This document shows positions 51,815 through 60,464 of a stretch of DNA of 64,000 nucleotides, in pieces. The position numbers were made by a program, and so were the translations under genes. The notes under the pieces were generated by a model. It saw only the letters and a program-made list of their open reading frames with translations, did not search any database and had not been told where the DNA came from. The DNA is from Kaistella carnis (GTDB taxonomy: Bacteria; Bacteroidota; Bacteroidia; Flavobacteriales; Weeksellaceae), in contig NZ_CP034159.1 in assembly GCF_003860585.1 (NCBI RefSeq), positions 496,001 through 560,000 on the forward strand. The letters run 5' to 3'. Numbering within the stretch: the first letter of the stretch is position 1; every line of letters begins with the position of its first letter.

Positions 51815-53496
51815 ATGGAAAATTTCGTTGTTTCTGCAAGAAAATACCGTCCGCAAGAGTTTGATACTGTTGTTGGGCAATCCCATATTACAGAAACTTT
51901 GGAGCACGCCATTCAAGAAAATCAGTTGGCGCAAGCCCTTCTTTTTTGCGGTCCTAGAGGAGTTGGTAAAACCACTTGTGCACGGATTTTGGCGCGAAAA
52001 ATAAATGAAAGGGACGGCTCAACATCTGAAGATAATTTTGCCTATAATATTTTTGAACTTGATGCGGCGTCGAATAACTCTGTAAATGATATTCGCGAAC
52101 TGACCGATCAGGTACGTTTTGGACCACAAGTCGGTCAGTACAAGATCTATATTATTGACGAGGTTCATATGCTCTCACAGGCGGCTTTCAATGCTTTTCT
52201 GAAAACTTTGGAAGAACCTCCGGCACACGCAATTTTTATTTTGGCAACTACGGAGAAGCATAAGATCATTCCAACTATTCTGTCAAGATGTCAGATTTAT
52301 GATTTTAAGCGGATTACTATTGAAGATATTCAAGCTCATTTGCAGAAAATCGCCGAGAAAGAAGGCATACAATATGAAGATGATGCTTTATATTTAATTG
52401 CCCAAAAAGCTGATGGCGCTCTGCGGGACGCACTCTCTATTTTTGATCGTCTTTCCACTTTTTCTCAGAAAAATATCACTTTAGCGAAAGCCGCAGAAGT
52501 TTTAAATGTTCTGGATTATGATCAATATTTAAATATTGTAGATTTAGCACACGAGAATAAAATATCGGAAACTTTATTTGCTCTAAACGAAATTATAAAG
52601 AAAGGATTTGATCCTCATATTTTCATCGCAGGTTTAGGAAATCATTTCCGGGATTTGATGATGGCGCAAAATCAACAGACCTTAAGTTTAATTGAAGTCG
52701 GTGAAAAGACCAAAGCTAAATTTTTAGAGCAAAGTAAGAAGTGGAATGCACAGCAGTTGGTGGATGCGATTGAGATCTGTAATCATGCAGATATTAATTA
52801 TAAAAATTCCAAGAATCCACGCTTGACCGTTGAAATTGCCTTGATGCAACTTTCGTCATTATCTGCAGAACCGGCAGCGTCTAAAAAAAAAAGTATCTGA
52901 TTTTAGCACCGCTTCTTAAACTGAACGTTGCAAAACCCTCTGCCATTCAAACAGAGCCGCTGAAACTAGAAGTATCGAAACCTGCTCTACAAGAAATTAA
53001 AAAAGAACTCCCAAAGACCAAAGAGCCGATTGGAATTGCGAAAAAACCATCTAAGTTCAGCATCAGTGCAGCTTTAAATAAGTCTGAAGAAGTGATCGAA
53101 GTTAAAACAGCTTCTACAGAAAAAGATTTGCCTTCTCACCATTTTAGCGAAACGGATCTGCAGAGTGAATGGCAAAAATTTTTAGTTGATTTGAAGAAAA
53201 GTGATGTGATTGTTTATAACGCAATCAGTTCCTTTAAATTGATGAAGAAAGATGAAAATATCGTAGAAATTACTTATCCATCTGAATCTGCGAAAGTAGA
53301 GTTTGAAAAAGTTCGGTCAGAATTTTTTAATCACTTTATGCACAAAGTGAACAACTACAAAATCAGCATTGAATTTAAACTGGATCTTTCAATGAAAAAA
53401 GAAATCATTACCAAACGAAAGATTTTCGATAAATTTGCTGAAATCAATCCTGTTTTAAAAGAACTGGATGATCTATTTAAACTTGATTTTAATTAA
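51815..53496 (+). CDS. dnaX: DNA polymerase III subunit gamma/tau, with -1 frame change at an A10 run
   Basis: The clamp-loader ATPase. The zero frame gives 361 residues (51815-52900): Walker A GPRGVGKT (46-53), DEVHM Walker B, ATTEKHK sensor 1, SRC arginine finger, then a stop a few codons after an A10 run. The usual zinc-site cysteines are not seen, as in other Bacteroidota. The rest of the protein continues in the -1 frame without a stop from 52891 to 53496 (201 residues; Lys/Pro linker, then the conserved C-terminal domain ending LDDLFKLDFN). A -1 slip, or one extra A in mRNA, gives a 560-residue tau-like product. A homopolymer sequencing error is the alternative. Confidence 0.88.
52883..52892 (+). 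other. A10 slippery run, candidate programmed frameshift site in dnaX
   Basis: TCT followed by ten A and GTATCTGA. Zero frame: Lys-Lys-Lys-Ser-Ile-stop. -1 frame: Lys runs into Tyr-Leu-Ile-Leu and stays open for 200 codons. Known dnaX genes use A-runs for programmed -1 shifting (E. coli) or transcript slippage (Thermus). Here the shift would make the long form. No clear downstream stimulatory stem-loop was found. Confidence 0.6.
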
Positions 53497-53514
53497 AGCC
53501 TCCCATCCTCGAAG

Positions 53515-54582
53515 ATGAATTTACAGAATTTAGAAAACAATTGGGTAAAAGAATTCCCCAAGCCATTAATTATTGCAGGACCCTGCAGTGCTGAAAGTGA
53601 GAGCCAAATGCTTGAAACAGCCAAAAGAATAAAAGAATCAAATGCTGAAATTCCAATCTTTCGTGCGGGAATTTGGAAGCCCAGAACGAAACCCAATGGT
53701 TTTGAAGGAGTAGGAGTCATTGGTTTAAACTGGCTTAAAAAAGTAAAAGAAGAATACGGTTTTAAAACTGCTACCGAAGTAGCAAATGCTCATCATGTAG
53801 CGGCAGCTTTGGAAGCTGATGTTGATATTCTTTGGATTGGCGCGCGTTCCACCGTAAATCCGTTTACAATCCAGGAAATTGCAGAAGCGCTAAAAGGTAC
53901 CGATAAACCCGTCTTGGTTAAAAATCCTGTAAACCCGGATCTGGCTTTGTGGATTGGAGCTTTAGAAAGATTAGTTGGTCAGGATGTTAAAAACTTGGGG
54001 GTCATACACCGCGGTTTTTCAACCTATCAAAAAACAAAATACCGTAATATTCCAAACTGGCAGATAGCATTAGATTTCAAGAATCAATTTCCTAATATAC
54101 CAATGATTGTTGATCCGTCCCATATTTGTGGAAATAGAACTTTATTGGCGGGAATTACGCAGGAAGCCATGAATGTTGGTTATGATGGAATGATGATCGA
54201 AACGCACTGTAATCCTGATGAGGCTTGGAGCGATGCTGCACAGCAGATTACCCCGGAGGTTTTGGGCGATTTAATTCAGAATTTACAGATTAGAAATACC
54301 GATATTTCTGCTTTCGATGACGAAATGGGAAGACACCGAACTTTAATTTCTGATCTTGATTTCCAGTTGATCGATCTTTTATCGCAAAGAATGAAAATTT
54401 CTGAAAAAATTGGAAATTTGAAAAAAGATAATAATATCGCAATTTTTCAACCTGAACGCTGGAAAGTAATTACCGAATATGCTAATCAAAAAGCAGATGA
54501 GTCCGGAATGTCTGCAGAATTTATTGAGAAAGTATTTAAGGCAATTCATGAAGAATCGATAGAGGTTCAGAATAAAATCTAG
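53515..54582 (+). CDS. Bifunctional DAHP synthase / chorismate mutase
   Basis: 355 residues from ATG 53515, 18 bp after dnaX. N-terminal class I DAHP synthase (about 1-260: LIIAGPCSAESE, FRAGIWKPRTKPNGFEG, LWIGARSTVNPF, MIVDPSHICGNR, MIETHCNPDEA) makes the first shikimate-pathway compound from PEP and erythrose-4-phosphate. The C-terminal AroQ chorismate mutase (about 270-355: MGRHRTLISDLDFQLIDLLSQRM) converts chorismate to prephenate. The fusion is common in Bacteroidota; the mutase part may also mediate feedback control. Confidence 0.93.
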   Translation: MNLQNLENNWVKEFPKPLIIAGPCSAESESQMLETAKRIKESNAEIPIFRAGIWKPRTKPNGFEGVGVIGLNWLKKVKEEYGFKTATEVANAHHVAAALEADVDILWIGARSTVNPFTIQEIAEALKGTDKPVLVKNPVNPDLALWIGALERLVGQDVKNLGVIHRGFSTYQKTKYRNIPNWQIALDFKNQFPNIPMIVDPSHICGNRTLLAGITQEAMNVGYDGMMIETHCNPDEAWSDAAQQITPEVLGDLIQNLQIRNTDISAFDDEMGRHRTLISDLDFQLIDLLSQRMKISEKIGNLKKDNNIAIFQPERWKVITEYANQKADESGMSAEFIEKVFKAIHEESIEVQNKI

Positions 54583-54590
54583 ATTTAAAA

Positions 54591-54701
54591 ATGAAATTAA
54601 TTTCTGATATTCTTCTGCATGATTTTAGGAAGAGCGTGAATTTTTCTCCTGTTGAGTTAGCGGAAGAAGAAATATCTCTTGATTATTTAATTAATATTTA
54701 G
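54591..54701 (+). CDS. Possible 36-residue ORF upstream of rsgA
   Basis: ATG 54591 to TAG 54701, 36 residues, acidic C-terminal half (VELAEEEISLDYLINI). It fills the gap between the DAHP synthase gene (8 bp) and rsgA (GTG three bases after its stop), so it could be a coupling peptide that brings ribosomes to the weak GTG start, or the remnant of a longer gene. No homology recognised. Confidence 0.3.
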   Translation: MKLISDILLHDFRKSVNFSPVELAEEEISLDYLINI

Positions 54702-54704
54702 GCA

Positions 54705-55631
54705 GTGAAAGGACTTATTACAAAATCAACAGGCAGTTGGTATCAGGTTTTAGAACCGGAAACAGGGCGATTTTTCGAAGCCAGAATTCGGGGGAAATTT
54801 AAGTTGATAAAGACCCGTCTTACGAATCCACTTGCCGTGGGTGATTTAGTTGAGTTTTCATTGGAAATTGACGATGTTGCGTGGATCACTAAAATTGAAC
54901 CTCGGAAGAATTATCTCATCCGTAAATCGGTCAACCTTTCCAAAGAAGCCCATATTATTGCATCCAATATCGATGTGGCCTGTTTTATTTTCACCCTTAA
55001 ATATCCGGAAACTTCGTTTGGCTTTCTAGATCGTTTTTTGGTATGCTGTGAAGCTTATAATATTGAACCTCTTATTTTATTTAACAAAATGGATGTTCTT
55101 TCCGAAGAGGAAAAAGAGTATTGTGCAGCAATAGAAAATCTATATAATCAGATCGGTTACGATACCATGGAAATTTCATCTTATTCCGGATTGAACCTGG
55201 AGCTTTTAAAAGAAACCATTAAAGATAAAGTTTCTGTATTTTTCGGTCATTCCGGTAGCGGAAAATCCACTTTAGTTAATGCGATGCAACCAGAGCTCAA
55301 CATAAAAACATCTGAGATCTCTGAAGTTCATCTAAAAGGAAAACACACGACCACTTTTGCACAGATGCATTTTTGGGATTTTGGTGGCAGCGTAATTGAT
55401 ACTCCCGGAGTCCGCGAATTTGCAATGATCGATGTTCAGAAAGAAGAAATTCAGCATTATTTTCCCGAGATCTTCACTACCGGCAGAAAATGTAAATTTC
55501 ACAATTGTATGCACATTAATGAACCTAAATGCGCAGTTTTGGAAGCTGTAGAAGAGGGTGAAATTGAAGAAACACGGTACATTACTTATTTGAAAATTAT
55601 GGAAGAAGCAGAAGAAAATTCTGCCCAATAA
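54705..55631 (+). CDS. rsgA: Ribosome small-subunit-dependent GTPase A
   Basis: 308 residues from a GTG start at 54705; the next in-frame ATG lies far inside conserved sequence. A late 30S assembly factor that tests the decoding centre. OB-fold (about 1-65), a circularly permuted GTPase with LFNKMDVL (G4) before GHSGSGKSTLVN (G1) and DTPGVREF (G3), then a C-terminal zinc-binding part CKFHNCMHINEPKC. All motifs intact. It is likely translated from the dnaX-aro transcript. Confidence 0.94.
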   Translation: MKGLITKSTGSWYQVLEPETGRFFEARIRGKFKLIKTRLTNPLAVGDLVEFSLEIDDVAWITKIEPRKNYLIRKSVNLSKEAHIIASNIDVACFIFTLKYPETSFGFLDRFLVCCEAYNIEPLILFNKMDVLSEEEKEYCAAIENLYNQIGYDTMEISSYSGLNLELLKETIKDKVSVFFGHSGSGKSTLVNAMQPELNIKTSEISEVHLKGKHTTTFAQMHFWDFGGSVIDTPGVREFAMIDVQKEEIQHYFPEIFTTGRKCKFHNCMHINEPKCAVLEAVEEGEIEETRYITYLKIMEEAEENSAQ

Positions 55632-55652
55632 AAAACCCAGCCGAAGCTGGGT
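55625..55652 (-). terminator. Antisense-oriented intrinsic terminator at the rsgA end
   Basis: On the minus strand ACCCAGC-TTCG-GCTGGGT (UUCG-type tetraloop) is followed by TTTTT; the plus strand has no T-run after the stem. Thus it would stop transcription running leftward into rsgA, although no minus-strand gene is visible to the right. Confidence 0.6.
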
Positions 55653-55666
55653 AAAAACTAATAACC

Positions 55667-55732
55667 ATGAAAACTCAAATTAAACATGAGAATCGTAAAA
55701 AAATTTACAACTTTCGTGCCAAAATAAATTAG
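55667..55732 (+). CDS. Possible 21-residue ORF between rsgA and ndk
   Basis: ATG 55667 to TAG 55732, 21 residues, basic (MKTQIKHENRKKIYNFRAKI). It follows the hairpin at 55635-55652 by 14 nt. Hairpin plus ORF resembles a leader unit. Evidence is weak because such short frames arise by chance. Confidence 0.2.
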   Translation: MKTQIKHENRKKIYNFRAKIN

Positions 55733-55778
55733 CTGTTCTCTAAGAGAATTTTCGGTTCAAAGATATAAAACTTTTTTG

Positions 55779-55786
55779 TACTTTTG
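55779..55786 (+). promoter_or_regulatory. -7 box TACTTTTG upstream of ndk
   Basis: Fits TAnnTTTG, 21 nt before the ndk ATG. Confidence 0.5.
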
Positions 55787-55807
55787 CCGCACAATAAAAC
55801 AAGATAT

Positions 55808-56227
55808 ATGTCAGGTAAAATTACATTCACCATGATCAAACCAGATGCAGTAGCAGACGGTCACATTGGTGCTATTTTAGGGAAAATCGCCGAAGCAGGA
55901 TTTAAGATCAAAGCTTTAAAGCTTACACAACTTACCGTTGCTGATGCTAAGAAATTCTATGAAGTTCACGCTGAAAGACCTTTTTATGGGGAATTGGTAG
56001 ACTTTATGAGTTCAGGTCCAATCGTTGCAGCAGTTTTAGAAAAAGATAATGCAGTTGAGGATTTCAGAACTTTAATCGGTGCTACTAACCCAGCTGAAGC
56101 TGCAGACGGCACAATTAGAAAAATGTTTGCAAGAAGCATAGGCGAGAATGCAGTACATGGTTCTGATTCAGACGAAAATGCTGAGATCGAAGCAAATTTC
56201 CACTTTGCGGGAAGAGAAATTTTCTAA
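55808..56227 (+). CDS. ndk: Nucleoside diphosphate kinase
   Basis: 139 residues from ATG 55808; an upstream ATG would lie at the promoter. Transfers the gamma phosphate between nucleoside triphosphates and diphosphates through a phospho-His. Seen: [16 protein letters not shown] (N-terminal signature), [15 protein letters not shown], and the active-site segment [12 protein letters not shown] with the catalytic His. Length normal. Terminator 22 bp downstream. Confidence 0.96.
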   Translation: MSGKITFTMIKPDAVADGHIGAILGKIAEAGFKIKALKLTQLTVADAKKFYEVHAERPFYGELVDFMSSGPIVAAVLEKDNAVEDFRTLIGATNPAEAADGTIRKMFARSIGENAVHGSDSDENAEIEANFHFAGREIF

Positions 56228-56249
56228 AATATTTCATATTTAAGATAAA

Positions 56250-56279
56250 ATGTTCAGCAATGCTGGACATTTTTTTTTT
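56250..56279 (+). terminator. Intrinsic terminator of ndk
   Basis: ATGTTCAGC pairs with GCTGGACAT (one wobble) around AAT, followed by nine T. Confidence 0.88.
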
Positions 56280-56303
56280 AAATTGTTTTGAAATTAATAA
56301 ATT

Positions 56304-56840
56304 ATGAAAAATTATATTTTTTATTTCAGTCTGTTGATGATGTTTTTTGGAGGAAATAAGATTTCAGCTCAAGTGCAGATGGATAGTATTAAAGCTGTAG
56401 AAAACCCTGTATAACCAGCTAAAAAGCTAAATTTTGGTCTTGGTTTTGGTTTGAATTTCGTGGGTGGAACAAGTATAAGTTTTTCTCCAAATTTAACCTA
56501 CAACTTAAATGATAAGTTTTCTGTGGGTGCCGGTTTATTGTTTAACTATACCGGAATTAAAGACTTGCAAAAAACCACTACGATTGGGGCTAATATCCTC
56601 GGAAGTTATTATCCAATACCAAAATTACTTACTACTATTGAATTTGCAGAAATGCATGTGAACCGAAATATGCTGATTACCGATACAAAAGACGAATTTT
56701 GGGATTCCGCTCTATTTGTTGGAGCTGGATATCAAATCACACCGAAAATTTCAGTTGGTGGAAAGTTTAATGTTCTGTATGATAAAGAAAAAAGTGTGTA
56801 CAGCAGTCCATTTGTGCCGTTTGTAAACATTAGTTTCTAG
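56304..56840 (+). pseudogene. Outer-membrane beta-barrel protein gene interrupted by one stop codon
   Basis: The ATG at 56304 opens a signal peptide (FGGNKISAQ at 15-23). After 36 codons a TAA (56412-56414) interrupts, and the same frame continues open to TAG at 56840, giving 178 codons in all. The downstream part (LNFGLGFGLNFVGG, FVGAGYQITPKISVGGKFN, ending FVPFVNISF) is a barrel of alternating strands with a C-terminal aromatic, as in small porin-like proteins. A single CAA-to-TAA change would explain it. IS1182 copy 3 lies 20 bp beyond the end. Confidence 0.75.
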
Positions 56841-56860
56841 TGATAAAAATTACTAAGAAT

Positions 56861-58601
56861 GAAGCCGTCTCAAAATAAAATTTGAGGCGGTTTTTTTATT
56901 TTCTTTTGTAAAGCGTTAAATTTTGATTATTTGTGATTTTTGCACATTAGGATAAAAATGTGCTCTTACTTAAGCACTCTTTTTTCTTAGATTGTGTGCT
57001 AAAGCGTGTAATCCGAACTCTAATTCCACTTTTTCTATTCCTTTGTGTGTAAAACGCTTGAAGTTCCGATTGGATTTGATATGTGCAAAGACGGGTTCTA
57101 CATCCGCCGTGCGTTGTTTGCGTTTTATTTCTCCGATTTCACTCAAGATGTTTTCCCGAACTCTCTCCTTATGCCGTTCTAAATTTTGGTTGCGTTCTAT
57201 TATTCTGTTTCCCTGGGCTTTATGGCAAGCCCCTCGCAGCGGACAACCGGTGCAGTTTTGAGCCTGGTACAGTGAACTTGTCTGAGCATAACCGCTTTTT
57301 GTTTTTCGATTTCGGTTGGTGATTTTATTCATCGGTTGCCCCATCGGACAGATATACTGATCGTTCTCTTCGTTATAATAAAGTTTATCGCGGTGAAAGT
57401 CTTCGTTGATTTTCTTTCTTTTCGATTTTAAAATACCCTGTTCCTTATCGAAGGTGTTGTATTTTACGAAGGTTTCTATATTTTTCTCTTCCAGAAAATC
57501 ATAATTTTCTTCACTGCCGTAACCAGCATCAGCAGTAAGTTCTTCCGGCAAAAACTGATAAAGTTCTTCAAAAGTATTGAGATGTGGTTTAAGCGTATTT
57601 AAATCATTGGTGGTTTGGTGTAAAGTATAATGAATAACAAACTGGGATTCAGAACTTACCTGCACGTTGTAGGCGGGTTTAAGTTGACCATTCTGCATAT
57701 GATCATCTTTCATGCGCATAAATGTGGCATCGGGATCGGTCTTACTATAACTGCCACGTCCGTCCAAAACCTTTTCCTGCTCCTGGTACTTATCCAGGTT
57801 CTGAGAAAAATTCTTTTGAATGTATCTTAATTTTGCCTTTGCTTTGGTGGATGCCTTCGGGTTTTTGCTGATGATCTCTTCTATTTTCTTGGCGGTCTTC
57901 TCTATTTTGTCTTTATCGATGGTTTTAAACTCCGGTGGTGTAGGATCGCTGTCTTCTTCCTCAGCAATGCTTTGGGCATAGTTCCACATTTGTTCAAGTT
58001 GTTCTGCCATCTTCTCTTTTCTGGTTTTAATGGCATTGCCCCAAACGAAGGTATATCTCCCGGCAATAGACTCTATCTTAGTTCCATCGGTAAAAACTTC
58101 TTTCAAGCTAACGAGTCCTTCCTCTGCTAATAACAGGACGACCTGTTTGAAAATGTCTTTGAAAATAGTCTTGAGTTTCTTGCTCCGAAAACGTGCGATG
58201 GTGTTATGGTCTGCGACCTGTTGAGCGGACAACCACATAAAATTAATATTCTCACGCATCGCTTTTTCGATCTTCCTGCTGGAATACGTATTATCCATAT
58301 AAGCGTAAACCATCACCTTAAGCATCATCTTGGGATGAAAGCTCGGTTTGCCATCTTTACTATACTCTTCAATGAGCAATCGTAAATCCAGTTGTTCAAT
58401 AATTCCATTAACGACCCGAACGGGATGATTTTCTGGAATCAATTCCTCGATTGATGGTGGGAATAACCAATTTTGTTGCTGGTTATAATCTTTAAATTTA
58501 ATACTCATATAATTGATTATCAATACTTAAAGATAGTAAAACCCTTTAAAACTGACAAATGTTAAACACAGAAAAAACCGCCTCAGTATTGAGACGGCTT
58601 C
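56861..58601 (-). mobile_element. IS1182-family insertion sequence, copy 3
   Basis: 1,741 bp, same orientation as copy 1. The ends carry GAAGCCGTCTCAA and the inward hairpin terminators. It is the most diverged of the three, with several substitutions, one near the left end (CTTTTGTAAAG instead of CTGTTGTAAAG). It lies between the outer-membrane pseudogene and rpe, which converge on it. No obvious target duplication. Confidence 0.93.
56970..58508 (-). CDS. IS1182-family transposase, copy 3
   Basis: 512 residues, differing from copies 1 and 2 by three residues: Ala29 to Pro in PENHPVRVV, Lys to Asn in NEENDQYIC, and Asn to Thr in NCTGCPL. DDE residues unchanged. The Cys pattern of the C-terminal cluster is kept. 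Intact, so possibly active. Confidence 0.93.
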   Translation of the reverse strand: MSIKFKDYNQQQNWLFPPSIEELIPENHPVRVVNGIIEQLDLRLLIEEYSKDGKPSFHPKMMLKVMVYAYMDNTYSSRKIEKAMRENINFMWLSAQQVADHNTIARFRSKKLKTIFKDIFKQVVLLLAEEGLVSLKEVFTDGTKIESIAGRYTFVWGNAIKTRKEKMAEQLEQMWNYAQSIAEEEDSDPTPPEFKTIDKDKIEKTAKKIEEIISKNPKASTKAKAKLRYIQKNFSQNLDKYQEQEKVLDGRGSYSKTDPDATFMRMKDDHMQNGQLKPAYNVQVSSESQFVIHYTLHQTTNDLNTLKPHLNTFEELYQFLPEELTADAGYGSEENYDFLEEKNIETFVKYNTFDKEQGILKSKRKKINEDFHRDKLYYNEENDQYICPMGQPMNKITNRNRKTKSGYAQTSSLYQAQNCTGCPLRGACHKAQGNRIIERNQNLERHKERVRENILSEIGEIKRKQRTADVEPVFAHIKSNRNFKRFTHKGIEKVELEFGLHALAHNLRKKSA

Positions 58602-58636
58602 TTTATGGTTCAAAAAATAATGTTTCAATACAACAA

Positions 58637-59287
58637 TTATATTTTCAATAACTCAATGGTTTTCGCTGGATCTGCTGAAGAGAAAACCGCGTTTCCTGCA
58701 ACCAAAACATCTGCTCCCGCTTCAAAAAGTTTCTCCGCATTTTCTAAATTAACACCACCATCAACTTGAATCAAAGCTGTGGAGTTGTTTGATAAAATTA
58801 AGTCTTTGGTTTCTGCGATTTTTCGGTAGGTATTTTCAATGAACTTTTGTCCTCCAAATCCAGGGTTCACACTCATTAATAAAACGAGATCCACATCGCC
58901 AATAATATCTTCCAGCATTAAAACCGGAGTTGCTGGGTTTAAAACAACGCCTGCTTTTGCGCCTTTTTCCTGAATTAAATGAACAGTTCTGTGCAAATGC
59001 ACACAAGCTTCATAATGTACAGATACCAAGTCTGCACCTTTTTCAATAAATTCTTCTACATATTTTTCGGGCTCTACAATCATCAAATGTACATCTACAA
59101 ATTTCTTTGCATGTTGCTGCACTGTTTGCATAATAGGAAAACCAAAAGAGATATTCGGTACAAATCTACCATCCATCACATCTACGTGAACCCAGTCGGC
59201 TTGTGACTCGTTCAGCATTTCTATATCTCTTTGTAGATTCCCAAAATCAGCAGAAAGTAGGGAAGGTGCAATTAATTTTGTTTTCAT
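58637..59287 (-). CDS. rpe: Ribulose-phosphate 3-epimerase
   Basis: 216 residues. Interconverts ribulose-5-phosphate and xylulose-5-phosphate in the pentose phosphate pathway; cytosolic TIM barrel. Metal and catalytic residues visible: APSLLSADFGNL, VHVDVMDGRFVPNISFG, VDVHLMI, MSVNPGFGGQKFI and IQVDGGVN. Length normal. The transcript runs into the IS copy 3 hairpin. The M42 peptidase gene lies 17 bp upstream on the same strand, so co-transcription is likely. Confidence 0.96.
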   Translation of the reverse strand: MKTKLIAPSLLSADFGNLQRDIEMLNESQADWVHVDVMDGRFVPNISFGFPIMQTVQQHAKKFVDVHLMIVEPEKYVEEFIEKGADLVSVHYEACVHLHRTVHLIQEKGAKAGVVLNPATPVLMLEDIIGDVDLVLLMSVNPGFGGQKFIENTYRKIAETKDLILSNNSTALIQVDGGVNLENAEKLFEAGADVLVAGNAVFSSADPAKTIELLKI

Positions 59288-59304
59288 TTTTACTTATTTA
59301 CGAT

Positions 59305-60408
59305 CTATTTTACTTTGTATTTCTTCTTAATAGAATAATATTTCAAATTCATATCCGGTTTAATTTGTAGCAAAGTTTCATAAATCAACTGGATTACATT
59401 TGCGACATCTTTTTGTGCAACCATCTCCACAGTAGTATGCATATACCTTAGCGGAAGAGAAATTAATGCCGAAGGAACACCTCCGTTGGAATGTGCAAAC
59501 GCATCGGTATCGGTACCGGTCGCTCTACTTGATGCTGCTCTCTGAAAAGGAATTTCCTTAGTTTTTGCAGTGTTAACAATCAACTCTCTAATGTTGTGAT
59601 GAATACTTGGCGCAAAGAAAATGACCGGGCCATCTCCACATTTGGTGTCGCCTTCTTTTTTCTTTTCGATCATTGGGGTAGAGGTATCGTGGGTAACATC
59701 AGTAACGATGGCAATGTTCGGTTTAATGGTATCTGCAATCATATCTGCACCATACAAGCCCACTTCTTCCTGTACCGAATTTGTAATATACAGACCGAAT
59801 GGCAATTTCTTTCTATTCTCTTTTAACAGTCTCGCAACCTCCGCGATCATGAATCCACCAATACGATTGTCTAAAGCACGCGACACGAAATATTTATTAT
59901 TCAGCTGGAAAAATTCATCGGGATAAGTGATCATGCTTCCTACAAATATTCCTAAGTCCTCAACTTCTTTTTTATTTGTCGCACCACAATCGATGAAAAT
60001 ATTTTCGATCTTTGGGACCGGTTCATCAGAATTTACGCCTCTGGTATGAATTGCCGGCCAACCGAAAACTCCTTTCACGATTCCTTTTTCACCGTGTATG
60101 TTCACTACTTTAGAAGGAGCGATCATTTGATCAGAGCCACCGTTTCGAATAACGTAAATAAGACCATCATCTGTAATATAATTTACATACCAGGAGATTT
60201 CATCGGCATGAGCTTCTATAACAACTTTAAAGTCTGCTTCTGGGTTAATGATGCCGTAACATGTTCCGTAGTGATCCACTTCAATTTGATCTACATAAGG
60301 ATGAAGGTAATCCATCCATACTTTTTGACCTTCATGCTCATAACCGGTTGGAGATGCGGTGTTTAAATATTGCTCTAAAAATTGTATTGATTTTTTTTCA
60401 AATTTCAT
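59305..60408 (-). CDS. M42-family metallo-aminopeptidase
   Basis: 367 residues. Cytosolic di-metal aminopeptidase of the tetrahedral (TET) type. Metal ligands and catalytic residues are seen in VIEAHADEIS (His, Asp), RALDNRIGG (bridging Asp), SVQEEVGLYGA (catalytic Glu pair), ATGTDTDAFA and the C-terminal RYMHTTVEMV (His). Length is slightly above the usual 340-360. Substrate class (acidic, basic or hydrophobic N-termini) is not readable. Confidence 0.92.
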   Translation of the reverse strand: MKFEKKSIQFLEQYLNTASPTGYEHEGQKVWMDYLHPYVDQIEVDHYGTCYGIINPEADFKVVIEAHADEISWYVNYITDDGLIYVIRNGGSDQMIAPSKVVNIHGEKGIVKGVFGWPAIHTRGVNSDEPVPKIENIFIDCGATNKKEVEDLGIFVGSMITYPDEFFQLNNKYFVSRALDNRIGGFMIAEVARLLKENRKKLPFGLYITNSVQEEVGLYGADMIADTIKPNIAIVTDVTHDTSTPMIEKKKEGDTKCGDGPVIFFAPSIHHNIRELIVNTAKTKEIPFQRAASSRATGTDTDAFAHSNGGVPSALISLPLRYMHTTVEMVAQKDVANVIQLIYETLLQIKPDMNLKYYSIKKKYKVK

Positions 60409-60464
60409 AAGAAAGGAATGACTTTTGTTAGACTAAATTTTGATTTTAATAGAAGGTAAAAATA

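Noticed and set aside
51747..52004. 85-codon ORF overlapping the dnaX start
   Set aside because: Overlaps dnaX in another frame; no family similarity; the -7 box TATTTTTG favours dnaX at 51815.
53092..53496. Separate 134-codon gene starting with GTG after dnaX
   Set aside because: The same frame is open upstream to the A10 run and the sequence is the C-terminal domain of dnaX, so it is treated as the shifted part of dnaX.
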